From: Arthrobacter beigongshangensis
Lineage (GTDB): Bacteria > Bacillota > Bacilli > Bacillales_A > Planococcaceae
Length of the DNA stretch: 64,000 bases
Reading direction: 5' to 3'
Assembly: GCF_016820585.1 (NCBI RefSeq)
Contig: NZ_JADHDX010000012.1
Span: forward strand, 28,395 to 92,394
Shown: piece by piece, positions 25,652 through 35,479 of the stretch
Layout of the letters: the number at the start of each line of letters is the position of its first letter
Numbering within the stretch: position 1 is the stretch's first letter
The notes under the pieces: generated by a model
The model's input: the letters and a program-made list of their open reading frames with translations, nothing else
Told to the model about the DNA's origin: nothing
Database searches by the model: none
Position numbers and translations under genes: made by a program

Positions 25652-25781
25652 TTTGGCACTTCCTTTCATCAATGGGACAAGTGTAGCATAATATGATCTT
25701 GAATCCGTAAATGATGAATGAGCGACAAAGCATTTTATACAGTTTTTTGTTAAACTAGAGCAAGATGAATGGGGGATGGAC

Positions 25782-26522
25782 ATGACAATTTTAGAGATGA
25801 AAGATGTAACTGGCGGCTATACACGTAAACCTGTCCTGCATGATTTATCATTTAACATTGGAAATGGTGAGCTTGTTGGTTTAATCGGCCTAAATGGGGC
25901 TGGTAAAAGTACGACCATTAAACATATTATTGGGCTGATGAATCCGCATAGTGGCGAAATCCGTGTCAATGGGGTGACGTTCAGTGAGGACCCTGAAACC
26001 TATCGCAAGGCGTTCACTTATATTCCTGAAACGCCAATCCTTTATGAAGAGTTAACGCTGCGCGAACACCTTGAGTTAACAGCGATGGCATATGGGTTGG
26101 ACAAAGAAGTATTTGAGGCACGTTCAGAAATCTTATTGCATGAATTTAGGATGGAGAAACGCTTGAACTGGTTCCCAGCGCATTTTTCAAAAGGGATGCG
26201 ACAAAAAGTAATGATTATGTGTGCGTTTCTCGTCAACCCTTCGTTATACATTATCGATGAGCCATTCATAGGTTTGGACCCCATCGGTATTAAATCACTG
26301 CTTGAACAGATGACGGAGCGCAAGGATAGTGGAGCCTCAGTCCTCATGTCGACGCATGTTTTATCAACGGCAGAAAAGTATTGCGATAGAATCATTTTAT
26401 TGCACGACGGACGGGTGCGAGCAGAAGGGACGATGGATGATTTGCGAAAAGCATTCGGACGTCCGGGTGCATCACTGGATGATCTGTATATCGCGATGAC
26501 AGAGGAAGCCGACAATGAATAA
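25782..26522 (+). CDS. ecsA: ABC transporter ATPase EcsA
   Basis: 246-residue ABC ATPase: Walker A GLNGAGKSTT (about 37-46), signature FSKGMRQKVM near 135, Walker B SLYIIDEPFIGLDP near 155-168, H-loop in MSTHVLS. The N-terminus MKDVTGGYTRKPVLHDLSF is characteristic of EcsA. In B. subtilis EcsAB affects protein secretion, competence, sporulation and intramembrane protease activity, and it exports peptides in some firmicutes. The ATG at 25782 is preferred to one two codons upstream because the GGGGG site abuts the earlier one. It overlaps ecsB by 8 bp. Confidence 0.92.
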   Translation: MTILEMKDVTGGYTRKPVLHDLSFNIGNGELVGLIGLNGAGKSTTIKHIIGLMNPHSGEIRVNGVTFSEDPETYRKAFTYIPETPILYEELTLREHLELTAMAYGLDKEVFEARSEILLHEFRMEKRLNWFPAHFSKGMRQKVMIMCAFLVNPSLYIIDEPFIGLDPIGIKSLLEQMTERKDSGASVLMSTHVLSTAEKYCDRIILLHDGRVRAEGTMDDLRKAFGRPGASLDDLYIAMTEEADNE

Positions 26523-27726
26523 TTTACGTGAAATATGGGGGGCGCGGTTCGTCCATTATATAACCGAGCTCCAAAAATATATGAAATATGTGTTTACAGG
26601 TCATTTGGCCATTGTATTCGTTTTTACAATTGGAGCAGGAGGCTATGCTTACAGTGAATGGTTGAAGGAAGTGCCAGCAGATTTTCCAGCGGCATTGTTG
26701 ACGGCTATTGTACTTGGACTAGCACTCGTTTTTTCCCCGACCGTGACGCTGTTGAAGCCAGCAGATACTGTTTATTTTTTACCACTTGAAAATAAGCTTG
26801 AGATGTATGTGAAGCAAGCATTACGATGGACGTTTTTTTCACAGCTGCCTTTACCGTTCATCCTGTATATTGTCGCATTGCCGTTATTGTCTGCCACGGG
26901 GACGGGAGATAAAACAGTATATATAGGCATCGCGATAATGATGGTTCTCGTCAAATGGCTGTTTGTTGTGTCAGAATATAATTTTAGGCATAGCTTTGAA
27001 GGTAGACGAATTTGGTTGGACCGGCTTATTCGGTTTGTATTGGTAGGGTTATTTCTGTTAAATGGTCTAGTTGAAAATTACCTTCTCCTGTTAGTCGTTA
27101 GTGTGTTAATGGGAGTGTATAGTGTGCAGTGGACGAAGCGGCGCAAGGAAAAGCCGTTCCCATATGATCACTTTATCGAACTAGAGCAGAATCGGATGAT
27201 GCGATTTTACCGTTTTGCGAACTATTTCACTGATGTTCCTCATTTAAAAGGCTCTGTCAGTCGAAGAGGCTGGATTGGACTGTTATTCGACAAGCCGAAA
27301 TTCGGACAAACTGTGCCGCAGGCTTATCTTGTCAGACGCACATTTATCCGGACAGATGATATTTTCTGGTTATGGGTAAGGCTAACCGCTTTGTCTGCGC
27401 TAGGTGCATTATTCATCCCGTTTCCGATTGTTATTTTCGTTTTTTCCGGAGCGCTGGCATTTGCATCGGCGGTGCAGTTGATCCATGCGTTGCGCGCGGG
27501 AGATGAATTCCGCATGGATATGCTGTTTCCTGAGCAGGAAGACACACGTCCCGCAGCGATTAAGCGGCTCGTCCGCTCGGTACAATGGATTCAAGCAATT
27601 GCCGTTACAGTTACCGCATTGTTCCTTTATGGAATCACTACGACACCGCTGTTAATCGGGGCAGTCATTGTCATTATTTCAGAAGCTACGATTCGTTTGA
27701 CTGGAGAAAAGAAAGAATTTGATTGA
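26515..27726 (+). CDS. ecsB: ABC transporter permease EcsB
   Basis: 403-residue membrane protein with about eight to ten hydrophobic segments, near EcsB length (408). The central cytoplasmic stretch holds KEKPFPYDHFIELEQNRMMRFYRFANYFTDVPHLKG (about 215-250), typical of EcsB. The ATG overlaps the end of ecsA. B. subtilis has ecsC next; here the operon ends at a terminator and no ecsC-like gene is present. Confidence 0.9.
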   Translation: MNNLREIWGARFVHYITELQKYMKYVFTGHLAIVFVFTIGAGGYAYSEWLKEVPADFPAALLTAIVLGLALVFSPTVTLLKPADTVYFLPLENKLEMYVKQALRWTFFSQLPLPFILYIVALPLLSATGTGDKTVYIGIAIMMVLVKWLFVVSEYNFRHSFEGRRIWLDRLIRFVLVGLFLLNGLVENYLLLLVVSVLMGVYSVQWTKRRKEKPFPYDHFIELEQNRMMRFYRFANYFTDVPHLKGSVSRRGWIGLLFDKPKFGQTVPQAYLVRRTFIRTDDIFWLWVRLTALSALGALFIPFPIVIFVFSGALAFASAVQLIHALRAGDEFRMDMLFPEQEDTRPAAIKRLVRSVQWIQAIAVTVTALFLYGITTTPLLIGAVIVIISEATIRLTGEKKEFD

Positions 27727-27765
27727 AAGAAGCCGTTCCGATGACATATTGGGACGGCTTCTTTC
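27725..27765 (+). terminator. Terminator of ecsAB
   Basis: GAAAGAAGCCGTtCC pairs with GGGACGGCTTCTTTC (14 pairs, loop about 11 nt). The stem starts within the ecsB stop codon region. T-rich sequence is inside the stem rather than after it, so efficiency is uncertain. Confidence 0.6.
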
Positions 27766-27767
27766 GC

Positions 27768-27905
27768 GTTGATACAACACAAGGTTCAATTCTTTGCCAA
27801 CAGGTAAAATCACTCGACCTGAAGGTAAGAAACGCCACCTATATTGAAAGGCTACCGGAAGTATTATTTAAAGAAGTGAAAGAAATTATTGTAAGTCAGC
27901 TGTAG
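27768..27905 (+). pseudogene. C-terminal remnant of a PemK/MazF-family toxin
   Basis: An open stretch of about 45 codons reads VDTTQGSILCQQVKSLDLK, then RNATYIERLPEVLFKEVKEI and IVSQL. This is the pattern of the last third of MazF/PemK-type endoribonucleases (G-S/V-x-L-x-x-Q-V-(R/K)-(S/T)-(L/I)-D...L-P...V). The upstream part of such a protein is absent: the frame runs straight into the ecsB terminator. There is no antitoxin gene. I interpret it as a decayed fragment, perhaps where ecsC was lost. The match rests on a short stretch and needs a profile search. Confidence 0.5.
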
Positions 27906-27941
27906 TTTGCATGTTGATTAACTAAAGGTAACCTGAAAAGT

Positions 27942-28507
27942 CTTAATCAAATACTAGGTGCTCCATGTATAGTTGCTTTCGGTTCGCTTTAGATTGAACG
28001 ACTTCTGTACAATAACCGTACTGTTTTTATGTATAGGGATGCGGCGAAGCCGCGAAGCCGCATCCCTATACATTCTTCCGGTAATCGTATGGTAGTCGTT
28101 CATCCGTCGCTCACTAAAAACACTTGTACACGAAGTGCTAATGCTTTTGGGGATGAGGGAATTGAGAGCTTCTTAACTAGAGAGGGCAGCCAAAGATGCA
28201 ATTTTGGCTGCCGAAGCTTTTACAATGGACTTTTCCATTATTATTTTAGGAAGTGTCACTTTCTTATAGAGCTTGCTAAAAGTAAGAAAGAATCACCTTG
28301 TACAACGTGCCAAAGTGCCCGAAATTGCATCTTCGGGCACTTACAACCTCTATAGAGAAGCGTCTATTCTTTTCTTTCCAAGCAACTGTATTTTTCACTT
28401 GAATGTTGAAGGTTTGCAACGGGTAACTATTCATAACAAGATGTCTACTACTCGGTTATTATGTCTTAATTATTTTGCCGAAAGCAAACCAGAAATGATC
28501 TAGTGAA
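27942..28507 (+). ncRNA. Large structured element, copy 2 (probable structured RNA)
   Basis: Second copy of the element at 23938, same strand, about 4 kb away. It keeps the same helices with different bases. The TGTATAGGGATGCGGC hairpin at 28030-28072 is lengthened to 16 bp. GGCAGCCAAA/TTTGGCTGCC (28185-28212) has loop GATGCAAT, and AAGTGCCCGAA/TTCGGGCACTT (28313-28342) has loop ATTGCATC. Loops again are exact reverse complements. A helix around the first hairpin changes from AAGCCTT/AAGGCTT to GAGCTTC/GAAGCTT. The closing stem GGTTCGCTTT/AAAGCAAACC has one C-A mismatch here. It lies between ecsB and the IDEAL-domain gene. No promoter or terminator could be assigned with confidence. Confidence 0.72.
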
Positions 28508-28616
28508 AAGGGTGGCAATCCTATGTTGATAAAAAATAAAATAGAATATTCCCAAAAACCTTGCAACTTACCCCGAAAAGTAGATATAATAAATAAAAGG
28601 CATCGGGGTGAGCGAG

Positions 28617-28853
28617 ATGGAAAATAATTATTCATATGCTGAGTTTTTGAAAGCCGTTGGGAAAAATAGTTCTTCACTCCAGGCGGAAAAACTGTTGAAT
28701 GACATTTACATGGACCTATTCCTAAACCATATTCACCGACAACAAACAATGGAGCGACTCATGGGACTAATTGATCTTTCGCTTGACTGTCGTGACGAAC
28801 AGGCATTTCTTAAGTACACAGAAAGCCTTAAAAAATTAGAAGAAGCTAACTAA
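28617..28853 (+). CDS. IDEAL-domain small protein
   Basis: 78-residue protein with the IDEAL pattern LIDLSLDCRDEQAFLKYTE in its C-terminal half, a short motif found in Bacillales proteins such as YpiB and ComK-related regulators. Family members are small cytosolic proteins of unclear function. The ATG at 28617 has GGGGTGAG upstream; a GTG three codons earlier would overlap that site. It is followed by its own terminator, then uvrB. Confidence 0.72.
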   Translation: MENNYSYAEFLKAVGKNSSSLQAEKLLNDIYMDLFLNHIHRQQTMERLMGLIDLSLDCRDEQAFLKYTESLKKLEEAN

Positions 28854-28861
28854 AAAAATAA

Positions 28862-28898
28862 AAAACGTCGCATGGATGTACATATGCGGCGTTTTTTT
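28862..28898 (+). terminator. Terminator of the IDEAL-domain gene
   Basis: AACGTCGCAT and ATGCGGCGTT pair (one T-G pair), loop about 10 nt, followed by eight T. Confidence 0.85.
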
Positions 28899-28993
28899 TA
28901 TTTTGACAAAAAACGTACGTTCGTTTTTATTCGTATAAAATGAAAGATTGTGCTAAAGTAAAAGTAATTCTTCATAGGGAGGGCACGACCACT

Positions 28994-30976
28994 ATGGTAC
29001 GGAAATTTAACTTGCAAGCCCCTTATACACCCCAAGGCGATCAGCCTTATGCAATTGCCAAATTGTTAGAAGGACTTGACAAAGGCGAAAAGCACCAGAC
29101 ACTACTCGGTGCGACTGGGACAGGGAAAACATTCACGGTATCGAATGTCGTGAAGGAAATCAATAAACCAACCCTCGTCATCGCCCATAACAAAACGTTA
29201 GCAGGTCAATTATATAGTGAATTCAAAGAGTTTTTTCCGGACAATGCGGTTGAGTACTTTGTAAGTTATTACGATTACTACCAGCCGGAAGCGTACGTTC
29301 CGCACACGGACACATTTATCGAGAAGGATGCGAGTATCAATGATGAAATCGACAAGCTTCGGCACTCTGCGACATCTGCGCTATTCGAGCGCAATGATGT
29401 TTTAATCGTTGCATCCGTGTCCTGTATTTACGGTCTAGGATCGCCTGAGGAATACCGCGAGCTCGTTGTTTCACTGCGCACAGGGATGGAAATCGGGCGC
29501 AACGAATTGCTACGTAAGTTTGTAGATGTCCAATATGAGCGAAATGACGTTAGTTTCACACGCGGGACATTCCGTGTCAGGGGCGATGTTGTAGAGATTT
29601 TCCCGGCATCCCGTGATGAGCATTGTATGCGTATTGAATTTTTCGGTGATGAAATCGATCGAATTCGTGAAGTGGATGCACTAACAGGAGAAATTCTTGG
29701 TGAACGTGATCATATCGCAATTTTTCCAGCATCCCACTTCGTCACTCGTGAAGAAAAAATGGTTCAAGCAATCGACAATATTGAAGCCGAACTGGAAGAG
29801 CGTTTAAAGGAATTACGTGGACAGGACAAGCTCCTAGAGGCGCAGCGTCTTGAGCAGCGAACGCGCTACGACCTTGAAATGATGCGGGAGATGGGCTTTT
29901 GTTCGGGTATTGAAAACTACTCACGTCATTTAACCCTACGTCCAGCGGGTGCTACTCCATATACGCTACTGGACTATTTCCCAGATGATTTTCTAATCGT
30001 GGTCGATGAAAGTCATGTGTCGTTACCGCAAATTAGGGGTATGTTTAATGGTGACCAAGCACGAAAAAATGTACTAGTTGAACACGGTTTTCGTTTGCCA
30101 TCAGCGCTTGATAATCGGCCGCTAACATTTACTGAATTTGAGGGACATGTCAAGGAAGCGATTTACGTTTCGGCAACCCCAGGTCCTTACGAGATTGAGC
30201 ACACACCTGAAATGATTGAGCAAATCATCCGTCCAACCGGACTGTTAGACCCGACGATTGATGTTCGTCCAATCGAGGGCCAGATTGATGATTTAATTGA
30301 TGAAATAAATGCCAGAACGAAGAAAAATGAACGTGTTCTCATTACGACGTTGACGAAAAAAATGTCGGAGGATTTGACCGACTATTTGAAGGATATCGGT
30401 ATCAAAGTGCAATACCTACATTCTGAAATCAAGACACTTGAACGAATTGAAATTATTCGTGAATTGCGTATGGGCACCTACGATGTTCTTGTGGGCATTA
30501 ACCTACTGAGGGAAGGAATTGATATCCCGGAAGTGTCACTTGTGACGATTCTCGATGCAGACAAGGAAGGCTTCTTACGATCGGAACGGGCGCTTATCCA
30601 AACGATTGGTCGGGCGGCACGTAATTCCAATGGACATGTCATTATGTACGCGGATCGGATGACCGATTCTATGACAAAGGCGATCGATGAAACGGATCGA
30701 CGTCGAGCTATTCAACAGGCTTACAATGAAAAGCATGGCATTACACCAACGACGATCAAAAAAGAAATTCGTGAAGTCATTCGTGCAACGCAAGTAGCCG
30801 AAGAGGTTGTTTCTTATTTTGACAAGGTGACAAAAGGTAAGAAGCTGACAAAGGACGAGAAAGTAACGCTTGTTGCTTCGCTGGAAAAAGAGATGAAAGA
30901 AGCGGCCAAAGCGCTTGATTTTGAACGTGCTGCAGAGCTAAGAGATACGATTCTGGAACTGAAGGTTGAAGGGTGA
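28994..30976 (+). CDS. uvrB: UvrABC excision repair protein UvrB
   Basis: 660-residue DNA-damage helicase-like subunit of nucleotide excision repair. Walker [14 protein letters not shown] lies near 40, the [16 protein letters not shown] beta-hairpin near 90-105, helicase motifs DESHVSLPQ and SATPGPYE follow, then [13 protein letters not shown] and RAARN. The C-terminal UVR motif [22 protein letters not shown] binds UvrC. The ATG at 28994 has GGGAGG 10 nt upstream and gives the family length (661 in B. subtilis). uvrA follows 6 bp later. Confidence 0.97.
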   Translation: MVRKFNLQAPYTPQGDQPYAIAKLLEGLDKGEKHQTLLGATGTGKTFTVSNVVKEINKPTLVIAHNKTLAGQLYSEFKEFFPDNAVEYFVSYYDYYQPEAYVPHTDTFIEKDASINDEIDKLRHSATSALFERNDVLIVASVSCIYGLGSPEEYRELVVSLRTGMEIGRNELLRKFVDVQYERNDVSFTRGTFRVRGDVVEIFPASRDEHCMRIEFFGDEIDRIREVDALTGEILGERDHIAIFPASHFVTREEKMVQAIDNIEAELEERLKELRGQDKLLEAQRLEQRTRYDLEMMREMGFCSGIENYSRHLTLRPAGATPYTLLDYFPDDFLIVVDESHVSLPQIRGMFNGDQARKNVLVEHGFRLPSALDNRPLTFTEFEGHVKEAIYVSATPGPYEIEHTPEMIEQIIRPTGLLDPTIDVRPIEGQIDDLIDEINARTKKNERVLITTLTKKMSEDLTDYLKDIGIKVQYLHSEIKTLERIEIIRELRMGTYDVLVGINLLREGIDIPEVSLVTILDADKEGFLRSERALIQTIGRAARNSNGHVIMYADRMTDSMTKAIDETDRRRAIQQAYNEKHGITPTTIKKEIREVIRATQVAEEVVSYFDKVTKGKKLTKDEKVTLVASLEKEMKEAAKALDFERAAELRDTILELKVEG

Positions 30977-30982
30977 GGGACT

Positions 30983-33850
30983 ATGAAAAATAATGAAATC
31001 GTCATACAAGGTGCCAGAGCACATAATTTGAAAAATATCGATGTTACTATTCCGCGTGACCAGCTCGTCGTGATGACAGGTTTGTCAGGGTCAGGGAAAT
31101 CCTCACTGGCATTTGACACCATTTATGCTGAGGGGCAGCGAAGATATGTTGAATCATTATCAGCATACGCTCGCCAATTTTTAGGGCAGATGGATAAGCC
31201 GGATGTTGATGTTATTGAAGGTTTATCGCCAGCGATTTCGATCGACCAAAAAACGACTAGCCGTAACCCGCGTTCTACAGTGGGAACTGTTACGGAAATT
31301 TATGATTATCTTCGACTGTTGTATGCACGTGTAGGAAAACCGATTTGTCCTATTCACGGCACGGAAATTTCATCACAGACGATACAACAAATGGTCGATC
31401 GACTGTTGCAATTGCCAGAGCGCTCTCGGATTCAAGTGCTGGCACCTATCGTTTCCGGACGCAAAGGGACACATGTGAAGTTAATTGAGGATATTAAAAA
31501 ACAAGGCTATGTGCGTATCCGCGTCAATGGAGAAATTATCGACTTGGATGACAATATTGAGTTGAATAAAAACAAAAAGCATAACATCGAAGTGGTCATT
31601 GACCGGATTGTGATGAAAGAAGATATCGCAGCCCGTTTAAGTGACTCCCTCGAATCGGCATTACGTCTGGCAGAGGGTACGGTTCTTATCGATGTGATAG
31701 ATGGGGAAGAGCTGTTATTTAGTGAGCATCACGCTTGCCCTTTATGTGGATTTTCAATTGGTGAGCTAGAGCCACGAATGTTTTCATTTAACAGTCCATT
31801 CGGCGCTTGTCAGGATTGTGATGGTTTAGGTACGAAGCAAGAAGTCGATCCAGACCTCATCATCCCTGATTGGTCACTAACACTGCGTGAGCACGCGATT
31901 GCACCATGGGAGCCGACAAGTTCACAATACTATCCAGAGCTACTAAAAACGGTTGCTGACCATTTCGGAATTTCGATGGATGTACCCGTTAGTGAATTGC
32001 CTGATGATGAGTTGGATAAGCTATTAAAGGGCTCACAGGATGAAAAAATCCGTTTCCGTTATACAAATGAATTTGGTGGCACGCGAGATAGCAATATTTA
32101 TTTTGAAGGAGTTTTAGCGAATATTGAGCGTCGTTTTAAAGAAACGTCCTCCGATTACATCCGTGAGCAAATGGAGAAATATATGGCGCAGCGCCCTTGT
32201 CCGACATGCGCGGGCTATCGTTTGAAGGAAGAAACACTTGCTGTGAAAGTGGCTGGTGTCCACATCGGTAAGGTCACGGAATTATCAATTGTCGAAGCGA
32301 ATCAGTTTTTCAAAGATCTTCAACTGTCTGAAAAAGATGCCCAAATTGCCAAACTAATCCTCCGTGAAATTGATGAACGACTTGGCTTTCTCATTAATGT
32401 TGGACTCGATTATTTAACATTGTCGAGAGCATCAGGTACGTTGTCAGGCGGAGAGGCACAACGTATTCGACTTGCTACACAGATTGGCTCACGGTTAACA
32501 GGTGTCCTTTATATTTTGGATGAGCCATCTATCGGCTTACATCAAAGAGACAATGACCGACTCATCGGTACATTGAAAAGTATGCGAGATATCGGTAATA
32601 CGTTAATTGTTGTGGAGCACGATGAAGATACGATGATGGCAGCCGATTACTTGATTGATATCGGTCCTGGAGCGGGGGTTGCAGGCGGAGAAATCGTTTC
32701 TGCAGGTACACCAGACAAGGTGATGAATGACCCCAAATCGTTAACGGGACAATATTTGAGTGGTAAGAAATACATCCCACTACCTGTTGAACGCCGTAAA
32801 GCAGACGGTCGAAAAATCTCCATTAAAGGTGCTTCTGAAAATAACTTAAAAAATGTTAATGTAGATATTCCACTCGGGCAATTCATTGCCGTAACGGGTG
32901 TGTCGGGCTCTGGGAAAAGCACGCTCATCAATGAGGTTCTTTACAAAGTACTCGCCCAGAAGCTGAATCGTTCTAAACAAAAGGCAGGTCAACATAAATC
33001 TGTTGAGGGCCTTGAAGCACTAGAAAAAGTTATTGAAATCGACCAATCCCCAATTGGACGCACGCCGAGGTCGAATCCAGCAACGTATACGAGTATGTTT
33101 GACGATGTCCGTGATGTCTATGCCTCTACAAATGAAGCAAAAGTACGGGGCTATAAAAAAGGACGCTTTAGTTTTAACGTTAAAGGTGGGCGCTGTGAAG
33201 CTTGCCGCGGTGATGGCATTATTAAAATTGAAATGCATTTCTTACCGGATGTTTATGTACCTTGTGAAGTATGTCATGGCAAGCGATACAATCGTGAAAC
33301 ATTGGAAGTACACTACAAAGGCAAAAATATTTCTGAAGTGTTAGGGATGACTGTTGAAGATGCACTTGTGTTTTTTGAAAATATACCTAAAATCAGTCGC
33401 AAGCTACAAACAATTGTTGATGTTGGGCTTGGCTATATCCAGTTAGGACAGCCTGCAACTACCTTATCGGGCGGTGAAGCACAGCGTGTGAAATTGGCTT
33501 CGGAGCTACACAAACGCTCGAACGGTAAATCATTTTATATTCTTGATGAACCGACAACGGGCTTGCATGTACACGATATTTCCAAGCTATTAGTCGTCCT
33601 GCAAAGACTTGTCGATTCAGGCAATACCGTTCTTGTTATCGAGCACAATCTTGACGTCATTAAGACCGTCGATCATATTATCGACCTCGGACCTGAAGGC
33701 GGAGATAAGGGTGGACAAATTATTGCGACAGGAACACCTGAAAAAGTTGCGGAAAGTGATAAGTCTTATACCGGCTATTATTTAAAACCAATTCTTGAAC
33801 GAGATCGTCAACGAATGGTCACTGCAATTGCAGCGGCTGAATCAAGATGA
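30983..33850 (+). CDS. uvrA: UvrABC excision repair protein UvrA
   Basis: 955-residue damage-recognition ATPase with two ABC modules. Walker [11 protein letters not shown] is near residue 31 and [10 protein letters not shown] near 640. Signatures [12 protein letters not shown] and [12 protein letters not shown] are present, as are Walker [12 protein letters not shown] and [11 protein letters not shown]. Zinc-finger cysteines are in CPLCGF/CQDC and CEACRGDG...[10 protein letters not shown]. It is cotranscribed with uvrB. No damage to motifs seen. Confidence 0.97.
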   Translation: MKNNEIVIQGARAHNLKNIDVTIPRDQLVVMTGLSGSGKSSLAFDTIYAEGQRRYVESLSAYARQFLGQMDKPDVDVIEGLSPAISIDQKTTSRNPRSTVGTVTEIYDYLRLLYARVGKPICPIHGTEISSQTIQQMVDRLLQLPERSRIQVLAPIVSGRKGTHVKLIEDIKKQGYVRIRVNGEIIDLDDNIELNKNKKHNIEVVIDRIVMKEDIAARLSDSLESALRLAEGTVLIDVIDGEELLFSEHHACPLCGFSIGELEPRMFSFNSPFGACQDCDGLGTKQEVDPDLIIPDWSLTLREHAIAPWEPTSSQYYPELLKTVADHFGISMDVPVSELPDDELDKLLKGSQDEKIRFRYTNEFGGTRDSNIYFEGVLANIERRFKETSSDYIREQMEKYMAQRPCPTCAGYRLKEETLAVKVAGVHIGKVTELSIVEANQFFKDLQLSEKDAQIAKLILREIDERLGFLINVGLDYLTLSRASGTLSGGEAQRIRLATQIGSRLTGVLYILDEPSIGLHQRDNDRLIGTLKSMRDIGNTLIVVEHDEDTMMAADYLIDIGPGAGVAGGEIVSAGTPDKVMNDPKSLTGQYLSGKKYIPLPVERRKADGRKISIKGASENNLKNVNVDIPLGQFIAVTGVSGSGKSTLINEVLYKVLAQKLNRSKQKAGQHKSVEGLEALEKVIEIDQSPIGRTPRSNPATYTSMFDDVRDVYASTNEAKVRGYKKGRFSFNVKGGRCEACRGDGIIKIEMHFLPDVYVPCEVCHGKRYNRETLEVHYKGKNISEVLGMTVEDALVFFENIPKISRKLQTIVDVGLGYIQLGQPATTLSGGEAQRVKLASELHKRSNGKSFYILDEPTTGLHVHDISKLLVVLQRLVDSGNTVLVIEHNLDVIKTVDHIIDLGPEGGDKGGQIIATGTPEKVAESDKSYTGYYLKPILERDRQRMVTAIAAAESR

Positions 33851-33861
33851 CCGATGACTCC

Positions 33862-33937
33862 ATTACGCGTCGGCGTAACGGGGTCCGCAGATTCTGTTGT
33901 GCTTGCACAATTAACTCCCTGTTGGCTTAACTTGAAT
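33862..33937 (-). repeat. R1 repeat, partial copy in reverse orientation
   Basis: Read on the minus strand: a fragment GGCTTAA-like linker part, GGGAGTTAATTGTGC/GCACAA inner hairpin, and the final hairpin GTTACGCCGACGCGTAA. Part of the linker is missing. The inner hairpin has GTG/CAC where other copies have GCG/CGC or GAG/CTC. Confidence 0.65.
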
Positions 33938-34018
33938 GAAACCTTTTCGGATACCAGTCGTATATATAGATAACAAAACGGAGCAATCCGTATTACGAAA
34001 CTACTAGGAGGCGCAACG

Positions 34019-35212
34019 ATGCAAAATGAACGACAACGAATTTTAGCAATGCTAGAAAACGGAACGATCACAACAGACGAGGCACTAACACTTCTAGAAA
34101 CACTGGGACAATCCAAGGATGCAGCAAAGTCAGGTGAGGCGGAGGAAGTGACTTTAGCGAAAAAAGAATCTGTCAAACAAGAACAACAAACAAATCAACA
34201 GCAATCGACAAAGCAGGAATTTGAGTTTGAACAAAAGGAAGAAGAAGGACCTTCTATGGACGAATTTCTAGATGATTTACGCAAGGATTTTTCCAATGTA
34301 GGTGAGCGCTTCATGCAGTTTATGCAAACGGCTGTTCAAAAAGTGAAATCCTTCGACTTTGATTCACCTTTTGGCACCGCAATCACATTCAATCATGCAC
34401 AGACGAAATCAGCCAGCGATGTGGATGAAGTGATTATTGATATTGATAACGGTAAAGTGACGATTCACCATGATGAAGTGGATGAAATTCGCGCAGAATT
34501 TACAGTGAAAACGTATACGGGAGACTCGGAAGAAAAGGCGAAGGCCGATTTCCTAGAAAAATTATTGTTCGTCAATGACGAAGGTAAAGTTAGAATTTCA
34601 AGTGACTTGAAAATGATTCAAGTAAACGTAGAATTATTTGTACCTAAAAAAGAATATGCTAAAATTTCTGCACGTCTATTAAACGGCTCGTTCAAAATGA
34701 AAGATGCAGTGGCAGAAACAGTACGAATTAAAACAGCAAACGGAAAGATTGAAGTTGCTGGGTTGACGTTTAAAGATGGTGAATTTGAAACGGCCAATGG
34801 CTCTATCACATTAAATAATGTGAAGGGGAACAGCATTGAAGCAGAAACATTGAATGGCCGTGTCTACATCGATGGCGCGGTGAAGGATGTGGAAGCACAT
34901 TCTTTGAACGGTCATGTGGTTGTCACAACGACGGATCCGGAAGCGGAGAAAATTGATGCCAAAACGATGAGTGGTTCAGTCGAAATTTATATCCCGAGTG
35001 GAGTTGCCTTATCGGGTGAAATTTCCTCCAATATGGGACGTCTCGATTTACAATTAGATGACATTAACCGTACTGCTGAGCAAGAACAATTACTACAGCG
35101 TAGCATTCGTTTTAAGAAAGATGTCGAAGGCCATACGAACCCACTTCACATTTTTGGTGAAGCAAAGACCGGTTCTGTTCTCGTTTGTTATAATGCAAAA
35201 CAAGAAAAGTAA
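34019..35212 (+). CDS. yvlB: YvlB-like DUF4097 protein
   Basis: 397-residue protein. An N-terminal SHOCT-like helix bundle (RQRILAMLENGTITTDEALTLLETL) is followed by a glutamine/glutamate-rich linker (about 45-80). The rest is a DUF4097 beta-solenoid-like domain from about 130 with repeated N-G-x-(I/V) turns (TANGKIEV, TANGSITL, TLNGRVYI, SLNGHVVV, TMSGSVEI). B. subtilis YvlB (365) lies near uvrBA and is part of the cell-envelope stress-induced yvlABCD operon. The companion yvlC and yvlD genes are not here. Function is unknown. The ATG has TAGGAGG upstream. Confidence 0.85.
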   Translation: MQNERQRILAMLENGTITTDEALTLLETLGQSKDAAKSGEAEEVTLAKKESVKQEQQTNQQQSTKQEFEFEQKEEEGPSMDEFLDDLRKDFSNVGERFMQFMQTAVQKVKSFDFDSPFGTAITFNHAQTKSASDVDEVIIDIDNGKVTIHHDEVDEIRAEFTVKTYTGDSEEKAKADFLEKLLFVNDEGKVRISSDLKMIQVNVELFVPKKEYAKISARLLNGSFKMKDAVAETVRIKTANGKIEVAGLTFKDGEFETANGSITLNNVKGNSIEAETLNGRVYIDGAVKDVEAHSLNGHVVVTTTDPEAEKIDAKTMSGSVEIYIPSGVALSGEISSNMGRLDLQLDDINRTAEQEQLLQRSIRFKKDVEGHTNPLHIFGEAKTGSVLVCYNAKQEK

Positions 35213-35220
35213 GCGTAGAA

Positions 35221-35266
35221 AAAAGACTGCCTTAACCCCATTTACGGGCGTTAAGGCAGTCTTTTT
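35221..35266 (+). terminator. Terminator of yvlB
   Basis: AAAAGACTGCCTTAAC and GTTAAGGCAGTCTTTT form a 16-bp stem with a loop of about 13 nt, ending in five T. Confidence 0.9.
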
Positions 35267-35273
35267 GTTTTTC

Positions 35274-35470
35274 ATCAATCACGCCTCGGCGTGATTGCGT
35301 CCAGATTTTGAATTGAGCTTGAGGCCAACAGGATGTTGGTTACTCAGACGTCGCCGCAGGACGCGGCGGTTTTAGTCTGGGTTCTACTATTCAGCAAGGA
35401 GTGGGACCCCACTGAATTTGAAGGCATATCTAGCATTCATCCCAACACATATAGAAGTGTGGACTTCTGC
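35274..35470 (-). repeat. R1-derived repeat region, reverse orientation, with AGGAY-loop hairpins
   Basis: On the minus strand the last two R1 helices are clear: AATCACGCC/GGCGTGATT and AAGCTCAATTCAAAATCTGG. Beside them on the plus strand lie two short hairpins, GCCAAC-AGGAT-GTTGGT and TCGCCGC-AGGAC-GCGGCGG, and a further imperfect palindrome (TTCAGCAAGGAGTGGG region). A similar ACAGGATGCGGCGG stretch lies near 41720. This fills most of the space between yvlB and the amidase gene. Confidence 0.55.
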
Positions 35471-35479
35471 TGAATTAAG

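Noticed and set aside
25649..25783. A 44-residue N-terminal extension of Hit
   Set aside because: The extension lacks a ribosome-binding site, contains the promoter region and is unlike HIT proteins; the ATG at 25651 has GGAAGTG upstream.
27723..27767. Translation of the toxin-like fragment from the TTG at 27723
   Set aside because: The first 15 codons are simply the ecsB terminator stem read in frame, with no ribosome-binding site.
28029..28503. ORFs of 76-108 codons inside copy 2 of the structured element
   Set aside because: They run through palindromes, have no match in copy 1 and no good start site.
28940..28993. An 18-residue N-terminal extension of UvrB
   Set aside because: The start at 28994 has GGGAGG upstream and begins with the usual [16 protein letters not shown] end of the family.
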